Positions 62,502 to 64,000 of a DNA stretch of 64,000 nt are shown here, piece after piece. Under the pieces are notes generated by a model. It saw only the letters and a list, made by a program, of their open reading frames with translations. It searched no databases and was not told where the DNA came from. This DNA comes from Lentibacillus halodurans. GTDB taxonomy: Bacteria > Bacillota > Bacilli > Bacillales > Amphibacillaceae. The translations under genes were made by a program, and so were the position numbers. The DNA lies in contig NZ_FOJW01000011.1 in assembly GCF_900112045.1 (NCBI RefSeq), positions 62,001-126,000 on the forward strand, given 5' to 3'. Positions within the stretch are counted from its first letter, which is position 1. Every line of letters starts with the position of its first letter.

Positions 62502-63266
62502 TTGTTAACGATTGGCAACAAATTATTTCAATCCCGATTATTGTTGGGAACCGGAAAATACCCGAATGTGGATATACAAAAACAGGCCGTAGATGTGTCG
62601 GAAACAGAGATTCTAACCTTCTCAGTCCGCCGAATGGACATTTTCGAACCATCACAGCCAAATCTATTAGAAAAAATTGATGTGCAAAATTATGACTTGT
62701 TACCGAACACAGCAGGCGCATTCACCGCAAAAGAAGCTGTACGAACGGCAAAACTGGCAAACGCATCCGGTCTTTGTGACATGATTAAAATTGAAGTGAT
62801 CGGGGATAAGAAATCACTACTGCCGGATCCCGTGGAAACACTGAAGGCAACAGAAGAATTGCTCAAAGAAGGATTCACTGTCCTCCCATACACGTCCGAC
62901 GATGTTGTTTTGGCTAAAAGATTGGAAACATTGGGCGCACATGCCATTATGCCTGGTGCATCCCCGATCGGATCAGGACAGGGCGTCGTCAATCCGCTTA
63001 ATTTAAGCCTGATTATCGAACAATCCAATGTGCCTGTGATTGTTGATGCTGGAATTGGCTCTCCGAAAGATGTCGTAACAGCGATGGAACTCGGCGCGGA
63101 TGCCATTTTATTAAACACCGCCATATCCGGGGCTGAGGATCCGGTCAAAATGGCTGAGGCTATGAAACTGGCTGTTCAGGCAGGAAGACTTGGTTATAAC
63201 GCAGGACGGATTCCTAAAAAGCGGTATGCGACAGCCAGCAGTCCGGAAGAAGGGATCAGTATCTAA
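62502..63266 (+). CDS. thiG: ThiG, thiazole synthase
   Basis: 254 residues. [20 protein letters not shown], catalytic Lys in [22 protein letters not shown], and [11 protein letters not shown]. It condenses DXP, dehydroglycine and ThiS thiocarboxylate. The start is TTG 62502-62504 after GGAGGTGGC, giving the same N-terminus as B. subtilis ThiG. Confidence 0.96.
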   Translation: MLTIGNKLFQSRLLLGTGKYPNVDIQKQAVDVSETEILTFSVRRMDIFEPSQPNLLEKIDVQNYDLLPNTAGAFTAKEAVRTAKLANASGLCDMIKIEVIGDKKSLLPDPVETLKATEELLKEGFTVLPYTSDDVVLAKRLETLGAHAIMPGASPIGSGQGVVNPLNLSLIIEQSNVPVIVDAGIGSPKDVVTAMELGADAILLNTAISGAEDPVKMAEAMKLAVQAGRLGYNAGRIPKKRYATASSPEEGISI

Positions 63267-64000
63267 TGGAAAAACGTTATTCCAGACAAATCTTATTTTC
63301 CCCCATCGGCAACGAAGGGCAACGCAAATTACGTCAGAAACATGTCTTAATCATCGGTGCTGGAGCACTCGGCAGCAGTATTGCAGAGATGCTCACCCGT
63401 GCCGGTGTCGGCAAAATAACTATCGTAGACCGAGACTATGTTGAATGGAGCAATCTCCAACGTCAGCAGCTTTACACCGAGGATGATGCCAAAAATCGGA
63501 TTCCAAAGGCTATCGCAGCTAAAAACAGACTGGAAGCGATCAACCATGACGTGATCATTGAATCGAACGTTACCGATGTAACACCCATAGTGATAGAGCA
63601 ACTCATTGAAGATGTTGACTTAATGCTCGATGCTACCGACAACTTTGAGATTCGCATGATGATGAATGACGCAGCTCAAAAATACAACATACCCTGGATA
63701 TACGGGGCTGTCGTCGGCAGCTATGGCATTAGTTACACGATTCTGCCAAATGAATCACCATGTCTTCATTGCTTGCTGGAACAAATCCCCATCGGCGGAT
63801 TAACCTGTGACACAGCCGGCATCATCAGTCCGATCGTCCAGCTGGTAACAGCACATCAAACGGCGGAGGCATTGAAACTATTAACCGAAAACCAAGAAGC
63901 TTTGCGGCATAAACTCGTATCATTTGATCTTTGGACCAACAGCCAAGCTTCCATCAATGTTCAGAGACTAAAAAACGACAACTGTTCTTCATGTGGTACA
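63266..64000 (+). CDS. thiF: ThiF/MoeB-type adenylyltransferase (partial, runs off the window)
   Basis: 245 codons are visible. E1-like fold: [20 protein letters not shown], nucleotide loop [17 protein letters not shown], and [14 protein letters not shown]. One CxxC zinc pair is seen (CLHC, with CSSC near the end of the window as the second). It adenylates the ThiS C-terminus. The start overlaps the thiG stop (TAATG). thiD is expected next. Confidence 0.93.
   Translation, partial: MEKRYSRQILFSPIGNEGQRKLRQKHVLIIGAGALGSSIAEMLTRAGVGKITIVDRDYVEWSNLQRQQLYTEDDAKNRIPKAIAAKNRLEAINHDVIIESNVTDVTPIVIEQLIEDVDLMLDATDNFEIRMMMNDAAQKYNIPWIYGAVVGSYGISYTILPNESPCLHCLLEQIPIGGLTCDTAGIISPIVQLVTAHQTAEALKLLTENQEALRHKLVSFDLWTNSQASINVQRLKNDNCSSCGT

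Overview
The window looks like a chromosomal segment of a low-GC, spore-forming Firmicute of the family Bacillaceae. Gene content and order match the Bacillus subtilis region from dnaB to rpsD: dnaB, nrdR, gapB, coaE, mutM, polA, phoR/phoP, mdh, icd, citZ, ytvI, fxsA, pyk, pfkA, accA/accD, malic enzyme, dnaE, ytrH/ytrI, nrnA, ytpI, ytoI, ytkL, moaB, ackA, ytxK, tpx, ytfJ/ytfI, nadK, an alpha/beta-type SASP gene, thiI, iscS, ezrA, refZ, fRMsr and rpsD. Sporulation genes (ytrH, ytrI, ytvI, ytfJ, refZ, ssp) show a spore former. A halotolerant genus such as Virgibacillus, Lentibacillus or Oceanobacillus is an inference from the style of the proteins and the missing B. subtilis neighbours (speD, ytaF, argGH, tyrS), not something proven here.

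Layout. 1-2.7 kb: replication and gluconeogenesis genes (dnaB 5' part, nrdR, a frameshifted conserved gene, gapB with CcpN-type sites). 2.8-8.8 kb: an accessory insert between gapB and coaE, holding an acetyltransferase, a TetR regulator with an alpha/beta hydrolase, an LprI-like lipoprotein, a RidA-like protein, a decayed monooxygenase gene and an XRE regulator/membrane protein pair. 9-32.5 kb: DNA replication/repair (coaE-mutM-polA), phosphate sensing (phoPR) and central carbon metabolism (TCA genes, lower glycolysis, acetyl-CoA carboxylase, malic enzyme, dnaE). 32.6-34.5 kb: a sporulation pair followed by a gene graveyard (two truncated dehydrogenase-type genes and an IS3-family remnant). 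34.5-57.7 kb: conserved yt- genes, stress proteins, ald, ackA, sulfur transfer (thiI-iscS), ezrA, refZ and rpsD. 57.9-64 kb: lipoate assembly (lipM-lipA) and thiamine synthesis (tenI-thiO-thiS-thiG-thiF).

The most unusual arrangement is at 59.7-60.5 kb. Two TPP riboswitches lie back to back. One precedes the thiamine operon as expected. The other, with its own promoter, intrinsic terminator and a possible antiterminator pairing, points at lipM-lipA, so lipoate attachment to the TPP-using 2-oxoacid dehydrogenases may be controlled by TPP. Other regulatory signals readable here are a TetR operator pair, a FadR/PdhR-type GntR operator in front of malic enzyme, CcpN-type boxes at gapB, a cre site in front of a MaoC-like gene, a sigma-W promoter for pspA and a sigma-E promoter for ytrHI. 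No tRNA, rRNA, CRISPR array or prophage was seen.
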